Shown here: positions 53,140 through 61,622 of the stretch, one piece after another
Layout: the number at the start of each line of letters is the position of its first letter
Position numbering within the stretch: position 1 is the stretch's first letter
NCBI RefSeq assembly: GCF_010669145.1
Contig: NZ_CP048632.1
Span: 744,001 to 808,000, forward strand
Direction: 5' to 3'
From: Rhizobium oryzihabitans
GTDB taxonomy: Bacteria > Pseudomonadota > Alphaproteobacteria > Rhizobiales > Rhizobiaceae
DNA: 64,000 nucleotides
Position numbers and translations under genes: made by a program
The notes under the pieces: generated by a model
What the model saw: only the letters and a program-made list of their open reading frames with translations
Database searches by the model: none
Told to the model about the DNA's origin: nothing

Positions 53140-55824
53140 ATGAATGTCGTCGTCGTAGAATCTCCGGCCAAAGCCAAGACGATCAACAAGTATCTTGGTC
53201 CCGGCTACAAGGTTCTTGCATCTTTTGGCCACGTCCGGGACCTTCCTGCCAAGGACGGATCGGTGCTGCCCGACCAGGACTTCGAAATGTCCTGGGAGGT
53301 CGATAGCGCGTCCGCCAAGCGCATGAAGGACATTGCCGACGCGGTGAAATCCTCCGACGGCCTGTTTCTCGCAACCGACCCGGATCGCGAGGGCGAAGCG
53401 ATTTCCTGGCATGTGCTCGATCTTTTGAAGAAGAAGCGCGTTCTCGGCGACAAGCCGGTGAAGCGTGTGGTCTTCAACGCCATCACCAAAAAGGCGGTGC
53501 TGGATGCGATGGCGAACCCACGCGACATCGACATTCCATTGGTTGACGCCTATCTCGCCCGCCGCGCGCTCGATTATCTCGTCGGCTTCAACCTGTCGCC
53601 GGTGTTGTGGCGCAAGCTGCCCGGCGCCCGCTCGGCCGGACGTGTGCAGTCCGTTGCACTGCGTCTCGTCTGCGATCGTGAATCCGAGATCGAACGTTTC
53701 GTCTCCGAGGAATACTGGAACATCAGCGCGCTTTTGAAGACACCGCGCGGTGACGAGTTCGAAGCCAAGCTGGTTTCCGCCGATGGCAAGCGCCTGCAAA
53801 GCCGCTCGATCAAGACCGGTGAGGACGCCAACCGCCTGAAGGCGCTGCTCGAAGGTGCGACCTATGTGGTCGACACCGTCGAGGCGAAGCCCGTCAAGCG
53901 CAATCCCGGCCCGCCCTTCACCACCTCGACGTTGCAGCAGGCGGCGTCTTCACGCATGGGCTTTTCAGCCTCGCGCACCATGCAGGTGGCACAGAAGCTT
54001 TATGAAGGCATCGATATCGGCGGCGAGACCGTCGGTCTGATCACCTATATGCGTACCGACGGCGTGCAGATGGCGCCGGAAGCGATCGACGCCGCACGCC
54101 GCGCCATTGGCGAGCAGTTCGGCGACCGCTATGTGCCGGAAAAGGCGCGCTTCTATTCAACGAAGGCAAAGAACGCCCAGGAAGCGCACGAGGCGATCCG
54201 CCCGACCGACTTTAACCGCACGCCGGATCAGGTGAAGCGTTACCTTGATGCCGACCAGCTGCGTCTTTACGACCTGATCTGGAAGCGCGGCATTGCAAGC
54301 CAGATGGCATCTGCCGAAATCGAACGTACCACGGTGGAAATTCTTGCCGACAAGAACGGCGAAAAGGCCGGTCTTCGTGCCGTCGGTTCGGTGATCCGCT
54401 TCGACGGCTTTATCGCCGCCTATACCGACCAGAAGGAAGATGGCGAGCAGAGCGACGACGGTGACGACGAAGGCCGCCTGCCACAGATCAATGCGCGCGA
54501 AAACCTCGCCAAGCAGAAGATCAACGCCAGCCAGCACTTTACCGAGCCGCCGCCGCGTTATTCGGAAGCATCGCTCATCAAGAAGATGGAAGAACTCGGC
54601 ATCGGCCGCCCTTCCACCTATGCGGCGACGCTGAAGACGCTGAGCGACCGCGAATATATAATTGTCGACAAGCGCAAGCTCATACCGCATTCGCGCGGAC
54701 GACTGGTGACGGCTTTCCTCGAAAGCTTCTTCTCCAAATATGTCGAATACGACTTCACCGCCGCTCTCGAAGAAAAGCTCGACCGTATTTCCGCGGGCGA
54801 ACTGGACTGGAAGCAGGTGCTGCGCGATTTCTGGAAGGATTTCTTCGCGCAGATCGAAGATACCAAGGAATTGCGCGTCACCAACGTGCTGGATGCGCTG
54901 AATGAGGTTCTGGCGCCGCTGGTGTTCCCCAAGCGCGAGGATGGGTCGGATCCGCGCATCTGTCAGGTTTGCGGCACCGGCAATCTCTCGCTGAAGCTCG
55001 GCAAATATGGCGCTTTCGTCGGTTGCTCGAACTATCCTGAATGCAACTATACGCGCCAGCTCACCTCCGATGGTTCGGAAGCCGAAGCTGCGGCCTCGAA
55101 CGAGCCGAAGGCGCTCGGCGCCGATCCGATGACCGGTGAAGAGTTGACGCTGCGCTCGGGCCGTTTCGGACCCTATATCCAGCGCGGCGAAGGCAAGGAA
55201 GCCAAGCGCTCTTCGCTGCCCAAGGGCTGGAAGCCTGAGGACATCGACCACGAAAAGGCCTTGGCGCTCATCAACCTGCCGCGCGATATCGGCAAACATC
55301 CGGAAACGGCTAAGATGATTTCCGCCGGCCTCGGCCGCTACGGACCTTTCCTGTTGCATGACGGTTCCTATGCGAACCTTGAAAGCATTGAGGACGTGTT
55401 CTCGATCGGTCTCAACCGCGCCGTCACCGTTATTGCCGAAAAGCAGAGCAAGGGACCGGGACGCGGCCGCAGCGGCACGCCGGCAGCGCTGAAGGAACTG
55501 GGTGACCATCCCGATGGCGGTCCGATTACCGTCCGCGACGGGCGTTACGGTGCTTACGTCAACTGGGGCAAGGTCAACGCCACCATTCCAAAGGGGCAGG
55601 ACCCGGCGTCGGTGACGCTGGACGAGTCCCTGGTGCTGATCGCCGAGCGCATCGCCAAGACCGGAACCGGCGGCAAGCCCGCCAAGGCCAAGAAACCTGC
55701 CGCCAAGAAGGCCGATGGCGATGCCGCCGCAAAGCCGAAGGCGACGAAAGCCAAGGCCGCAACAAAGAGCAAGACGGCTGCCAAGCCGAAGGCCGCAGCC
55801 AAATCCAAGAAGGCAGAATCGTGA
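53140..55824 (+). CDS. topA: DNA topoisomerase I
   Basis: Relaxes negative supercoils. 894 residues from the ATG at 53140 (only a weak AGAG upstream). The Toprim domain starts VVVESPAKAKTINKYLGPGYKV, with the acidic triad in ATDPDREGEAISWH. The active-site Tyr lies in GLITYMRTDGVQM, followed by GRPSTYAATLKTL. One Cys4 zinc motif is present (CQVCGTGNLSL...CSNYPECNYTRQL) with further GRFGPYIQRG-type repeats, and a Lys/Ala-rich C-terminal tail of about 55 residues helps DNA binding. TopA is the target of TopAI in E. coli; a TopAI-family gene lies 14 kb away. Coupled to rnr by GTGA. Confidence 0.97.
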   Translation: MNVVVVESPAKAKTINKYLGPGYKVLASFGHVRDLPAKDGSVLPDQDFEMSWEVDSASAKRMKDIADAVKSSDGLFLATDPDREGEAISWHVLDLLKKKRVLGDKPVKRVVFNAITKKAVLDAMANPRDIDIPLVDAYLARRALDYLVGFNLSPVLWRKLPGARSAGRVQSVALRLVCDRESEIERFVSEEYWNISALLKTPRGDEFEAKLVSADGKRLQSRSIKTGEDANRLKALLEGATYVVDTVEAKPVKRNPGPPFTTSTLQQAASSRMGFSASRTMQVAQKLYEGIDIGGETVGLITYMRTDGVQMAPEAIDAARRAIGEQFGDRYVPEKARFYSTKAKNAQEAHEAIRPTDFNRTPDQVKRYLDADQLRLYDLIWKRGIASQMASAEIERTTVEILADKNGEKAGLRAVGSVIRFDGFIAAYTDQKEDGEQSDDGDDEGRLPQINARENLAKQKINASQHFTEPPPRYSEASLIKKMEELGIGRPSTYAATLKTLSDREYIIVDKRKLIPHSRGRLVTAFLESFFSKYVEYDFTAALEEKLDRISAGELDWKQVLRDFWKDFFAQIEDTKELRVTNVLDALNEVLAPLVFPKREDGSDPRICQVCGTGNLSLKLGKYGAFVGCSNYPECNYTRQLTSDGSEAEAAASNEPKALGADPMTGEELTLRSGRFGPYIQRGEGKEAKRSSLPKGWKPEDIDHEKALALINLPRDIGKHPETAKMISAGLGRYGPFLLHDGSYANLESIEDVFSIGLNRAVTVIAEKQSKGPGRGRSGTPAALKELGDHPDGGPITVRDGRYGAYVNWGKVNATIPKGQDPASVTLDESLVLIAERIAKTGTGGKPAKAKKPAAKKADGDAAAKPKATKAKAATKSKTAAKPKAAAKSKKAES

Positions 55825-58175
55825 GCAAGGCGCCGCGTCAGAAACAGGGTTCCGCCAGCGACGGCTTTGGACGCACCGGGCGCGGCAAGCGTGTGAGCGA
55901 AGGTGAGGGCATCATCCATGGCGAGGTGCCTTCCCGCGAAGTGCTGCTGAAATTCATCGCAGACCATCCGCAGCAGGCCTCCAAGCGCGAAATCGCCAAG
56001 GCTTTCGGGCTGAAGGGGGACGACCGCGTTGTTCTCAAGGCGCTGCTGAAGGAGCTTGAAAACGACGGCATGGTGCAGAAGAGCCGCAAGACGCTGACGC
56101 GGCCTGGTGGCCTGCCGCCCGTTACGGTTCTCGACATCACCACCCGCGACAAGGATGGCGAATTGATTGGCAGGCCGGCGGAATGGCCAGAAGATATGGG
56201 CGCGGCACCTGCCGTGCTCATCCGCCAGTCCTCGCAGGATCGCGGCAAGAAAGCCCCGGCGGCCGGTCTGGGCGACCGCATTCTGGCAAAGATCTTCCCC
56301 TCCAAGGACAGCGTCGGCCCAGCCTATACCGCCCGCGTCGTGAAGCTCATCGACCGTCGCCAGAACGCGCTGCTCGGCGTGTTCAAGCAAACGGAAGGCG
56401 GCGGCGGGCGGTTGATGCCAATCGACCGGCGCGGCGAGGAGATGGTGATCGACCCCGATGGTGTCGGCGATGCCAAGGACGGCGATCTGATCGAGGTGGA
56501 AACCTCACGCAATAGCGGCCGTTACGGCCTGACGCGCGCGAAGGTTCTGTCTGTCATCGGCTCGGTCGCCTCGGAAAAGGCGATCTCGATGATCGCGATC
56601 CATGCCCACGGCATCCCGCACATCTTCCCGTCTAACGTTCTGGCCGAAGCGGATGCTGCCAAGCCCGCAACCATGTCGCACCGCGAGGACTGGCGCGACC
56701 TGCCGCTCATAACCATCGATCCGGCTGACGCCAAGGATCATGACGACGCGGTCTATGCCGAACCGGATACCTCGCCCGATAACCCGGATGGCGTCATCGT
56801 CACCGTCGCCATTGCCGATGTCTCTTGGTATGTGCGATCAGGCGCGCCGCTCGACCGCGAGGCGCTGAAGCGCGGCAACTCCGTCTATTTCCCTGACCGT
56901 GTCGTGCCGATGCTGCCGGAGCGCATTTCCAATGATCTCTGCTCGCTGAAGGAAGGCGTCGACCGCCCTGCCCTTGCCGTGCGCATGACCTTCTCCAAGG
57001 AAGGCCGCAAGGCGGGCCACACCTTCCATCGCATCATGATGAAAAGTGCTGCCAAGCTTTCCTACCAGCAGGCTCAGGCAGCAATCGACGGCCACCCGGA
57101 CGACAAGACCGGCACACTGCTGGAGCCGATCCTGAAGCCGCTGTGGCACGCCTATGCCGTGATGAAGCGCGGCCGCGACCGCCGCCAGCCGCTGGAACTC
57201 GACATGCCGGAGCGCAAGATTCAGCTCAGGCCCGACGGCACGGTGGACAAGGTCGTCATTCCCGAACGCCTCGACGCGCACAAGCTGATCGAGGAAATGA
57301 TGATCCAGGCGAATGTCGCCGCCGCCGAGACGCTTGAAAAGAAAAAGCAGCCGCTGGTCTACCGCGTGCATGACGCGCCGACGCTCTCGAAGCAGGAGGT
57401 GCTGCGCGAATTCCTCGGCACGATCGGCATTTCCATGGCCAAGGGCGTGGCCATGCGCGCCAATTCCTTCAACGGCATTCTGGCACGCGCACTCGACACG
57501 CCGCACCAGATCATGGTCAACGAAATGGTGCTGCGCAGCCAGAGCCAGGCGATCTACAGCCCGGAAAATATCGGCCATTTCGGCCTCAACCTGATGAAAT
57601 ACGCGCATTTCACCTCGCCGATCCGCCGTTATGCCGATCTGATCGTGCACCGTGCGCTGGTGGGGTCACTGGGCCTCGGCGAAGGCGGCATCACCCCGCA
57701 GGAAGAGGCGACGCTTGATGATATCGCCGCCGAAATCTCCACCTTCGAGCGGCGCGCCATGGCGGCCGAGCGCGACACCGTCAACCGGCTGATCGCGCAT
57801 CATCTTTCCGAACGGGTGGGTGAAGAATTCGAGGGCCGCGTCGGCGGTGTCACCAAGGCGGGACTATTTGTCGCGCTGCCGCAGTTTGGCGCGGACGGGT
57901 TTGTTCCTATATCTACACTCGGAACCGACTATTTCCTTTACGACGAGGCGCATCAGGCTCTGACGGGGGAAAAGACGGGTCTCGGTTATCAACTCGGCGA
58001 CACGGTTCAGGTGCGGCTCGCGGAAGCGGTGCCACTGGCGGGTGCGCTGCGTTTTGATATGCTGAGCCCTGGGCGCAAGATGCCGGTCGGCACCCGGTCG
58101 TTCCACAAGGCGGGCCGGCGGACATCGCGTCCTGCCGCAAAGCCCGGAACACGGCCGCCCAGAAGGCGACGTTAG
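55821..58175 (+). CDS. rnr: ribonuclease R
   Basis: 3'-5' exoribonuclease that can degrade structured RNA. 784 residues starting with a GTG that overlaps the topA stop (GTGA, 55821-55824). A basic N-terminus and winged helix (FIADHPQQASKREIAKAFGLKGDDRVVLKALL) come first, cold-shock domains next, then the RNB catalytic domain with TIDPADAKDHDDAVYAEPD (metal-binding aspartates) and FTSPIRRYADLIVHRAL. An S1 domain (GEEFEGRVGGVTKAGLFVALPQFGADGFVPIS) and an Arg/Lys/Pro-rich tail end the protein. The topA-rnr pairing is common in Rhizobiales. Confidence 0.95.
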   Translation: MSKAPRQKQGSASDGFGRTGRGKRVSEGEGIIHGEVPSREVLLKFIADHPQQASKREIAKAFGLKGDDRVVLKALLKELENDGMVQKSRKTLTRPGGLPPVTVLDITTRDKDGELIGRPAEWPEDMGAAPAVLIRQSSQDRGKKAPAAGLGDRILAKIFPSKDSVGPAYTARVVKLIDRRQNALLGVFKQTEGGGGRLMPIDRRGEEMVIDPDGVGDAKDGDLIEVETSRNSGRYGLTRAKVLSVIGSVASEKAISMIAIHAHGIPHIFPSNVLAEADAAKPATMSHREDWRDLPLITIDPADAKDHDDAVYAEPDTSPDNPDGVIVTVAIADVSWYVRSGAPLDREALKRGNSVYFPDRVVPMLPERISNDLCSLKEGVDRPALAVRMTFSKEGRKAGHTFHRIMMKSAAKLSYQQAQAAIDGHPDDKTGTLLEPILKPLWHAYAVMKRGRDRRQPLELDMPERKIQLRPDGTVDKVVIPERLDAHKLIEEMMIQANVAAAETLEKKKQPLVYRVHDAPTLSKQEVLREFLGTIGISMAKGVAMRANSFNGILARALDTPHQIMVNEMVLRSQSQAIYSPENIGHFGLNLMKYAHFTSPIRRYADLIVHRALVGSLGLGEGGITPQEEATLDDIAAEISTFERRAMAAERDTVNRLIAHHLSERVGEEFEGRVGGVTKAGLFVALPQFGADGFVPISTLGTDYFLYDEAHQALTGEKTGLGYQLGDTVQVRLAEAVPLAGALRFDMLSPGRKMPVGTRSFHKAGRRTSRPAAKPGTRPPRRRR

Positions 58176-58235
58176 GCCGGCGACGCTAACAAGACCGCGG
58201 CAGGCGGTAGAAGGAAACGGGAGAAGGACTTAAGG

Positions 58236-58679
58236 ATGAGTGCACATCAGAGCTCGGAAACGGTCACCTTCGGCGACAACAGTGCGGAGCGGCCGCTTGG
58301 ACGCTCCATCATGCGGGGTATGGCGAACCGCTGCCCGGCCTGCGGCAGCGGCCGCCTGTTTCGCGCTTTCCTGAAGCCGGTGGATAATTGTGCGGCCTGT
58401 GGTGAGGAAATGCATCACCACCGTTCCGATGATTTGCCGCCCTACATCTCCATCGTCATCATCGGCCATATCGCCGTCGGCGGTTTCATGATGACGGACA
58501 TGGTGTTTTCCGTTCCCATGTGGGTGCATTTCGCCATCTGGGTGCCGATCACCATTCTCGCTGCCCTTTTGACGCTGCAGCCGATCAAGGGTGGCGTCAT
58601 CGGCCTGCAATGGGCGCTTAAGATGCACGGCTTTGACGGAAAGCAGCCAAAAGCGCAGATAGACGGCTCCTCCCACTGA
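58236..58679 (+). CDS. DUF983 membrane protein with zinc ribbon
   Basis: 147 residues. A CxxC-x(n)-CxxC zinc ribbon (NRCPACGSGRLFRAFLKPVDNCAACGEEMHHHRSDDLPPYISI) is followed by two membrane segments (IVIIGHIAVGGFMMTDMVF and VHFAIWVPITILAALLTLQPI), then GGVIGLQWALKMHGF. This is the DUF983 architecture. Function unknown. 60 bases after rnr and 20 before the NUDIX gene, likely one operon. Confidence 0.9.
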   Translation: MSAHQSSETVTFGDNSAERPLGRSIMRGMANRCPACGSGRLFRAFLKPVDNCAACGEEMHHHRSDDLPPYISIVIIGHIAVGGFMMTDMVFSVPMWVHFAIWVPITILAALLTLQPIKGGVIGLQWALKMHGFDGKQPKAQIDGSSH

Positions 58680-58699
58680 CCGCGGGCGGGAACTTTCAC

Positions 58700-59368
58700 G
58701 TGCCCCAGCGTCCCACGAATACCGGAGCGGCGAGCACACAGATGCGTCCGCGCGATGCCGCCTCCATTATCCTGTTCGACCGTTCCGGTCCAGCTCTCCG
58801 GGTGCTGATGGGCCAGCGCAGCAGCGCCCATGTCTTCATGCCGGGCGCTTACGTGTTTCCCGGCGGCAAACGCGATCCGCGCGACCACGCCCTGCCCTTC
58901 TCAAGCGACCTGCATCCCGCTGTCATCAACAGCCTGACAGTCTCTGCGGCGCGCCGCCTGAGCATTGCCGGGGCAAGAGCACTGGCGCTTGCCGCCGCCC
59001 GCGAACTTGTCGAGGAAACCGGCGTGGATATCGGGCTCGATAAGGGCGGTCCGGATCTTTCCTGTTTCCGATATGTGGCGCGCGCCATCACCCCGCCCGG
59101 CAATATCAGGCGTTACGACACCCGATTTTTTTGCTGTTATGCCGACGAATTGCGGCTGGATACCCGGCTAACCCGAGATTCCGACGAGTTGCACAATGTG
59201 CAATGGCTTGACATGAATGACCTTTCCGGTCTGAACATGCCGAAAATCACGCGCACGGTTCTCGAAGATGTCACAAAACTCATGATAGGTGATCCCTCAC
59301 TGCCCTTTGACAGCCCCGCGCGGCTCTATTTCACGCGCCACGGCCGATTCATTCAAGAGTTTGTATAA
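58700..59368 (+). CDS. NUDIX hydrolase
   Basis: 222 residues from a GTG at 58700; an ATG at 58742 is an alternative start. The Nudix helix is split by a long insertion: YVFPGGKRDPRDHALPF... and then LAAARELVEETGVDIG with the catalytic REL-x-EE-x-G signature. The FRYVARAITPPGNIRRYDTRFFCCYADEL and DELHNVQWLDMNDL parts match the rhizobial NUDT19/RppH-unrelated CoA-type group. A nucleoside-diphosphate-linked substrate is expected but not defined. Follows DUF983 closely and precedes an MFS gene by 8 bases. Confidence 0.87.
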   Translation: MPQRPTNTGAASTQMRPRDAASIILFDRSGPALRVLMGQRSSAHVFMPGAYVFPGGKRDPRDHALPFSSDLHPAVINSLTVSAARRLSIAGARALALAAARELVEETGVDIGLDKGGPDLSCFRYVARAITPPGNIRRYDTRFFCCYADELRLDTRLTRDSDELHNVQWLDMNDLSGLNMPKITRTVLEDVTKLMIGDPSLPFDSPARLYFTRHGRFIQEFV

Positions 59369-59376
59369 AGGCCGTT

Positions 59377-60549
59377 ATGTCACAAATGAAATGCGAAGCG
59401 GATGCCATTCACTGGCCCTCACTGATCGCCGCGATTTCCGCCATCAGTGCGGTCGGTGTCGCCATCGGTCTTGGCCTGCCGCTCCTGTCGATCATCCTCG
59501 AGAAGCGTGGCATCTCCTCCACCATGATCGGCGTGAATTCGGCGATGGCCGGCGTCGCCGCGATGATGGCAGCGCCGGTGACCACCAAGATCGCCCATGA
59601 TTTCGGCGTGGCGCGAACGATGCTGTTTGCGGTCGTCGTTTCGGCCCTGAGTGCGCTCTGTTTCTATTTCGCCGACGCCTTCTGGATGTGGTTTCCGCTG
59701 CGAATCGTCTTCCATGGCGCAACCACCACGCTGTTCATCCTCTCCGAATACTGGATCAACATGACAGCGCCGCCGAAAAAACGCGGCATGGTTCTCGGCA
59801 TCTACGCCACCGGACTTGCGGTCGGCTTTGCTGTCGGCCCGCTATTGTTTTCCGTGGTCGGCAGCGAGGGCATCCTGCCCTTCCTGGTCGGCGCGGCGAT
59901 CATCCTGCTGGCGGCGATCCCGATCTATCTGGCGCGCGGCGAGAGCCCGGAGCTGGACGAGCGGCCCAACCACCATTTCATCCGTTACGTCTGGCTGGTG
60001 CCGATGGCGTCCGCTGCGGCTTTTGTCTTCGGTTCGGTGCAGGCGGGCGGCCTGTCGCTCTTCCCGATCTATGCGACGCGTGAAGGCTTCAACGAATCAC
60101 AGGCCGCACTTCTGCTCACCGTGATGGGCATCGGCAACATGGTCTTCCAGATACCGATCGGCCTGCTTTCGGACCGGATGAAGGACCGGCGCACGATGCT
60201 CGCGCTGATGGCCCTTGCGGGCGTTTGCGGCACGTTGGCGCTTCCCCTGCTGGTGGACAGCTGGATCCTCGTGGCGGCCCTGCTGCTGTTCTGGGGCGGC
60301 CTCGTATCCGGCATGTATACCGTCGGCCTCACGCACCTCGGATCGCGCCTGAAAGGTGCAGATCTCGTGGCCGCCAATGCCGCCTTCATCTTCTGTTACG
60401 CCATGGGCACGATAGCAGGACCACAGGCCGTGGGCATTTCCATGGATGTCGCCGGCACCGATGGCTTCGCCTGGGCGCTCGCCGTGTTTTTCGGGCTTTA
60501 CGTGGTGCTTTATGCCTTCCGTTTTGTTTTCCGGGCAAAACAGACTTGA
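59377..60549 (+). CDS. major facilitator superfamily transporter
   Basis: 390 residues with 12 predicted membrane helices. The N-terminal half shows SLIAAISAISAVGVAIGLGLPLLSIIL, and the A-like motif after helix 2 is weak (MMAAPVTTKIAHDFGVART). GIYATGLAVGFAVGPLLFSVVG follows helix 5, then GLLSDRMKDRRTMLALMALAG after helix 8. It resembles the small YcaD/SetA-like sugar or drug exporter group. Substrate unknown. End of the topA-rnr-DUF983-NUDIX-MFS run. Confidence 0.9.
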   Translation: MSQMKCEADAIHWPSLIAAISAISAVGVAIGLGLPLLSIILEKRGISSTMIGVNSAMAGVAAMMAAPVTTKIAHDFGVARTMLFAVVVSALSALCFYFADAFWMWFPLRIVFHGATTTLFILSEYWINMTAPPKKRGMVLGIYATGLAVGFAVGPLLFSVVGSEGILPFLVGAAIILLAAIPIYLARGESPELDERPNHHFIRYVWLVPMASAAAFVFGSVQAGGLSLFPIYATREGFNESQAALLLTVMGIGNMVFQIPIGLLSDRMKDRRTMLALMALAGVCGTLALPLLVDSWILVAALLLFWGGLVSGMYTVGLTHLGSRLKGADLVAANAAFIFCYAMGTIAGPQAVGISMDVAGTDGFAWALAVFFGLYVVLYAFRFVFRAKQT

Positions 60550-60623
60550 CTTTTCAGGCGCGATACGTAGTTTCGCGCCAGATTTAGCCGAGGTGAGAAG
60601 CGCCTGCGGCTTCTCTTTTGTTT
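60545..60623 (+). promoter_or_regulatory. rpmG leader: CTTGAC promoter candidate and terminator-like hairpin
   Basis: CTTGAC at 60545-60550 (overlapping the MFS stop) is followed after 17 bases by TAGTTT, a poor -10. GAGAAGC (60595-60601) then pairs with GCTTCTC (60609-60615), followed by TTTTGTTT, only 15 bases before the rpmG start. It may terminate the MFS transcript or, if the promoter is real, attenuate rpmG. Confidence 0.5.
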
Positions 60624-60638
60624 AAAGGCAGGACGACC

Positions 60639-60806
60639 ATGGCGAAAGCTACAACAATCAAGATCAAGCTGCTGTCGACAGCCGACACCGGTACCTTCTA
60701 CGTCACCACCAAGAACAGCCGTACGTTCACGGACAAGATGACGAAGACGAAGTACGACCCGGTTGTACGCAAGCACGTTGAATTCAAGGAAACCAAGATC
60801 AAGTAA
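60639..60806 (+). CDS. rpmG: 50S ribosomal protein L33
   Basis: 55 residues from the ATG at 60639. [54 protein letters not shown] is L33 of the cysteine-free (zinc-independent) type used in proteobacteria. An upstream ATG seven codons earlier lies in the hairpin T-tract and is not used. A strong terminator follows. Part of the large ribosomal subunit near the E site. Confidence 0.97.
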   Translation: MAKATTIKIKLLSTADTGTFYVTTKNSRTFTDKMTKTKYDPVVRKHVEFKETKIK

Positions 60807-60833
60807 TTCTTGATCGGGTTCTCCGGCAAAAGC

Positions 60834-60856
60834 GCGCCCAACGGGCGCGTTTTTTG
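60834..60856 (+). terminator. rpmG intrinsic terminator
   Basis: CGCGCCC (60834-60840), loop AAC, GGGCGCG (60844-60850), then six T (60851-60856). Confidence 0.92.
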
Positions 60857-61622
60857 TTTGTGCGCTAGGGCAAATCCAGCCGCACTCTTATTCGTACGGA
60901 CATCGCAGGGGAGGATGTGCCGAAGGCCCCTTCCCCGCCATTCCAAGCCAAGCCGGTGACGAGACCACAAGGTGACGCGCGATGAGTGCCGGAAGCCCTC
61001 TGTGTCGCGAACGCTTCCGTCGCCCGAATGCATCGTAAGAGAAAACTCCGCTAAAGGCGCGTTACAGGCAGACGGATTTTGAGGGATAAGGCGGTCGGCC
61101 AACGATGTGATTACGGCACGAGGAACCGATTCGGACATCGTCAGCCGACCGACCCCACGATTCAGGAGATGCGGCGGACCTGAGCATCATGGGGCATTCG
61201 AACTACGCAATACCAGCCCCTGACGAGCGAAATCGCGGCGGTGTCAACCGCCATCATTCCATCATCACAAGACGGAAAACCCGCCGGAAGAACTGTTACT
61301 CTCAATAGGGAGTGTGCGCAGAAGTAAAATAAAAATCAACAAATTCTTAAGCCAGAGATACATCACTTGGAAAACATGGTTAAATATACCAAGCTGGCAC
61401 ACTATAGTTCCCTGAGAGATTGAATTCAACGTATTTTTCAACTTGAACTCTATTAACCCTGCTTACTTTCACGCCCTCATTGCAAGAAGATAAAATACAG
61501 GCCGCGTCAGGGGCTTGGGACCTATCGAGTCCCTCCTAAAATTCGTTATGCGGCTATTGCCAGTACGCAGCACAAGAAAAAAGGCGCATGAATTCTCCAC
61601 GTAAAGTGGAGTTTGGGGGGCG
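60857..61622. other. 766-base non-coding stretch, partly AT-rich
   Basis: Between the rpmG terminator and the convergent pleD stop there is no credible protein gene. Left part (to about 61270) is of normal composition; 61300-61500 is strikingly AT-rich for this genome, with a TTGAATTCAA palindrome (61420-61429). Near the end CTCCAC-gtaaa-GTGGAG (61595-61611) could be the pleD terminator, since the minus strand reads GTGGAG then, 12 bases on, TTTTTT. An unrecognised small RNA or a decayed insertion is possible. Confidence 0.45.

Noticed and set aside
60698..61138. 146-codon frame on the minus strand over rpmG and its downstream region
   Set aside because: It overlaps all of rpmG and its terminator, has no recognisable domain, and its composition is not coding-like.
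61141..61210. Short translation DLSIMGHSNY resembling the GH-S/T box of tyrosine recombinases
   Set aside because: Only about ten residues match; the frame has no upstream recombinase motifs and stops close by. Probably chance, although it lies in the odd non-coding stretch.
61515..61540. GGGAC-CTATCGA-GTCCC resembling a tRNA T-arm
   Set aside because: The loop lacks TTC at its start and no D-arm, anticodon arm or acceptor stem can be built around it.
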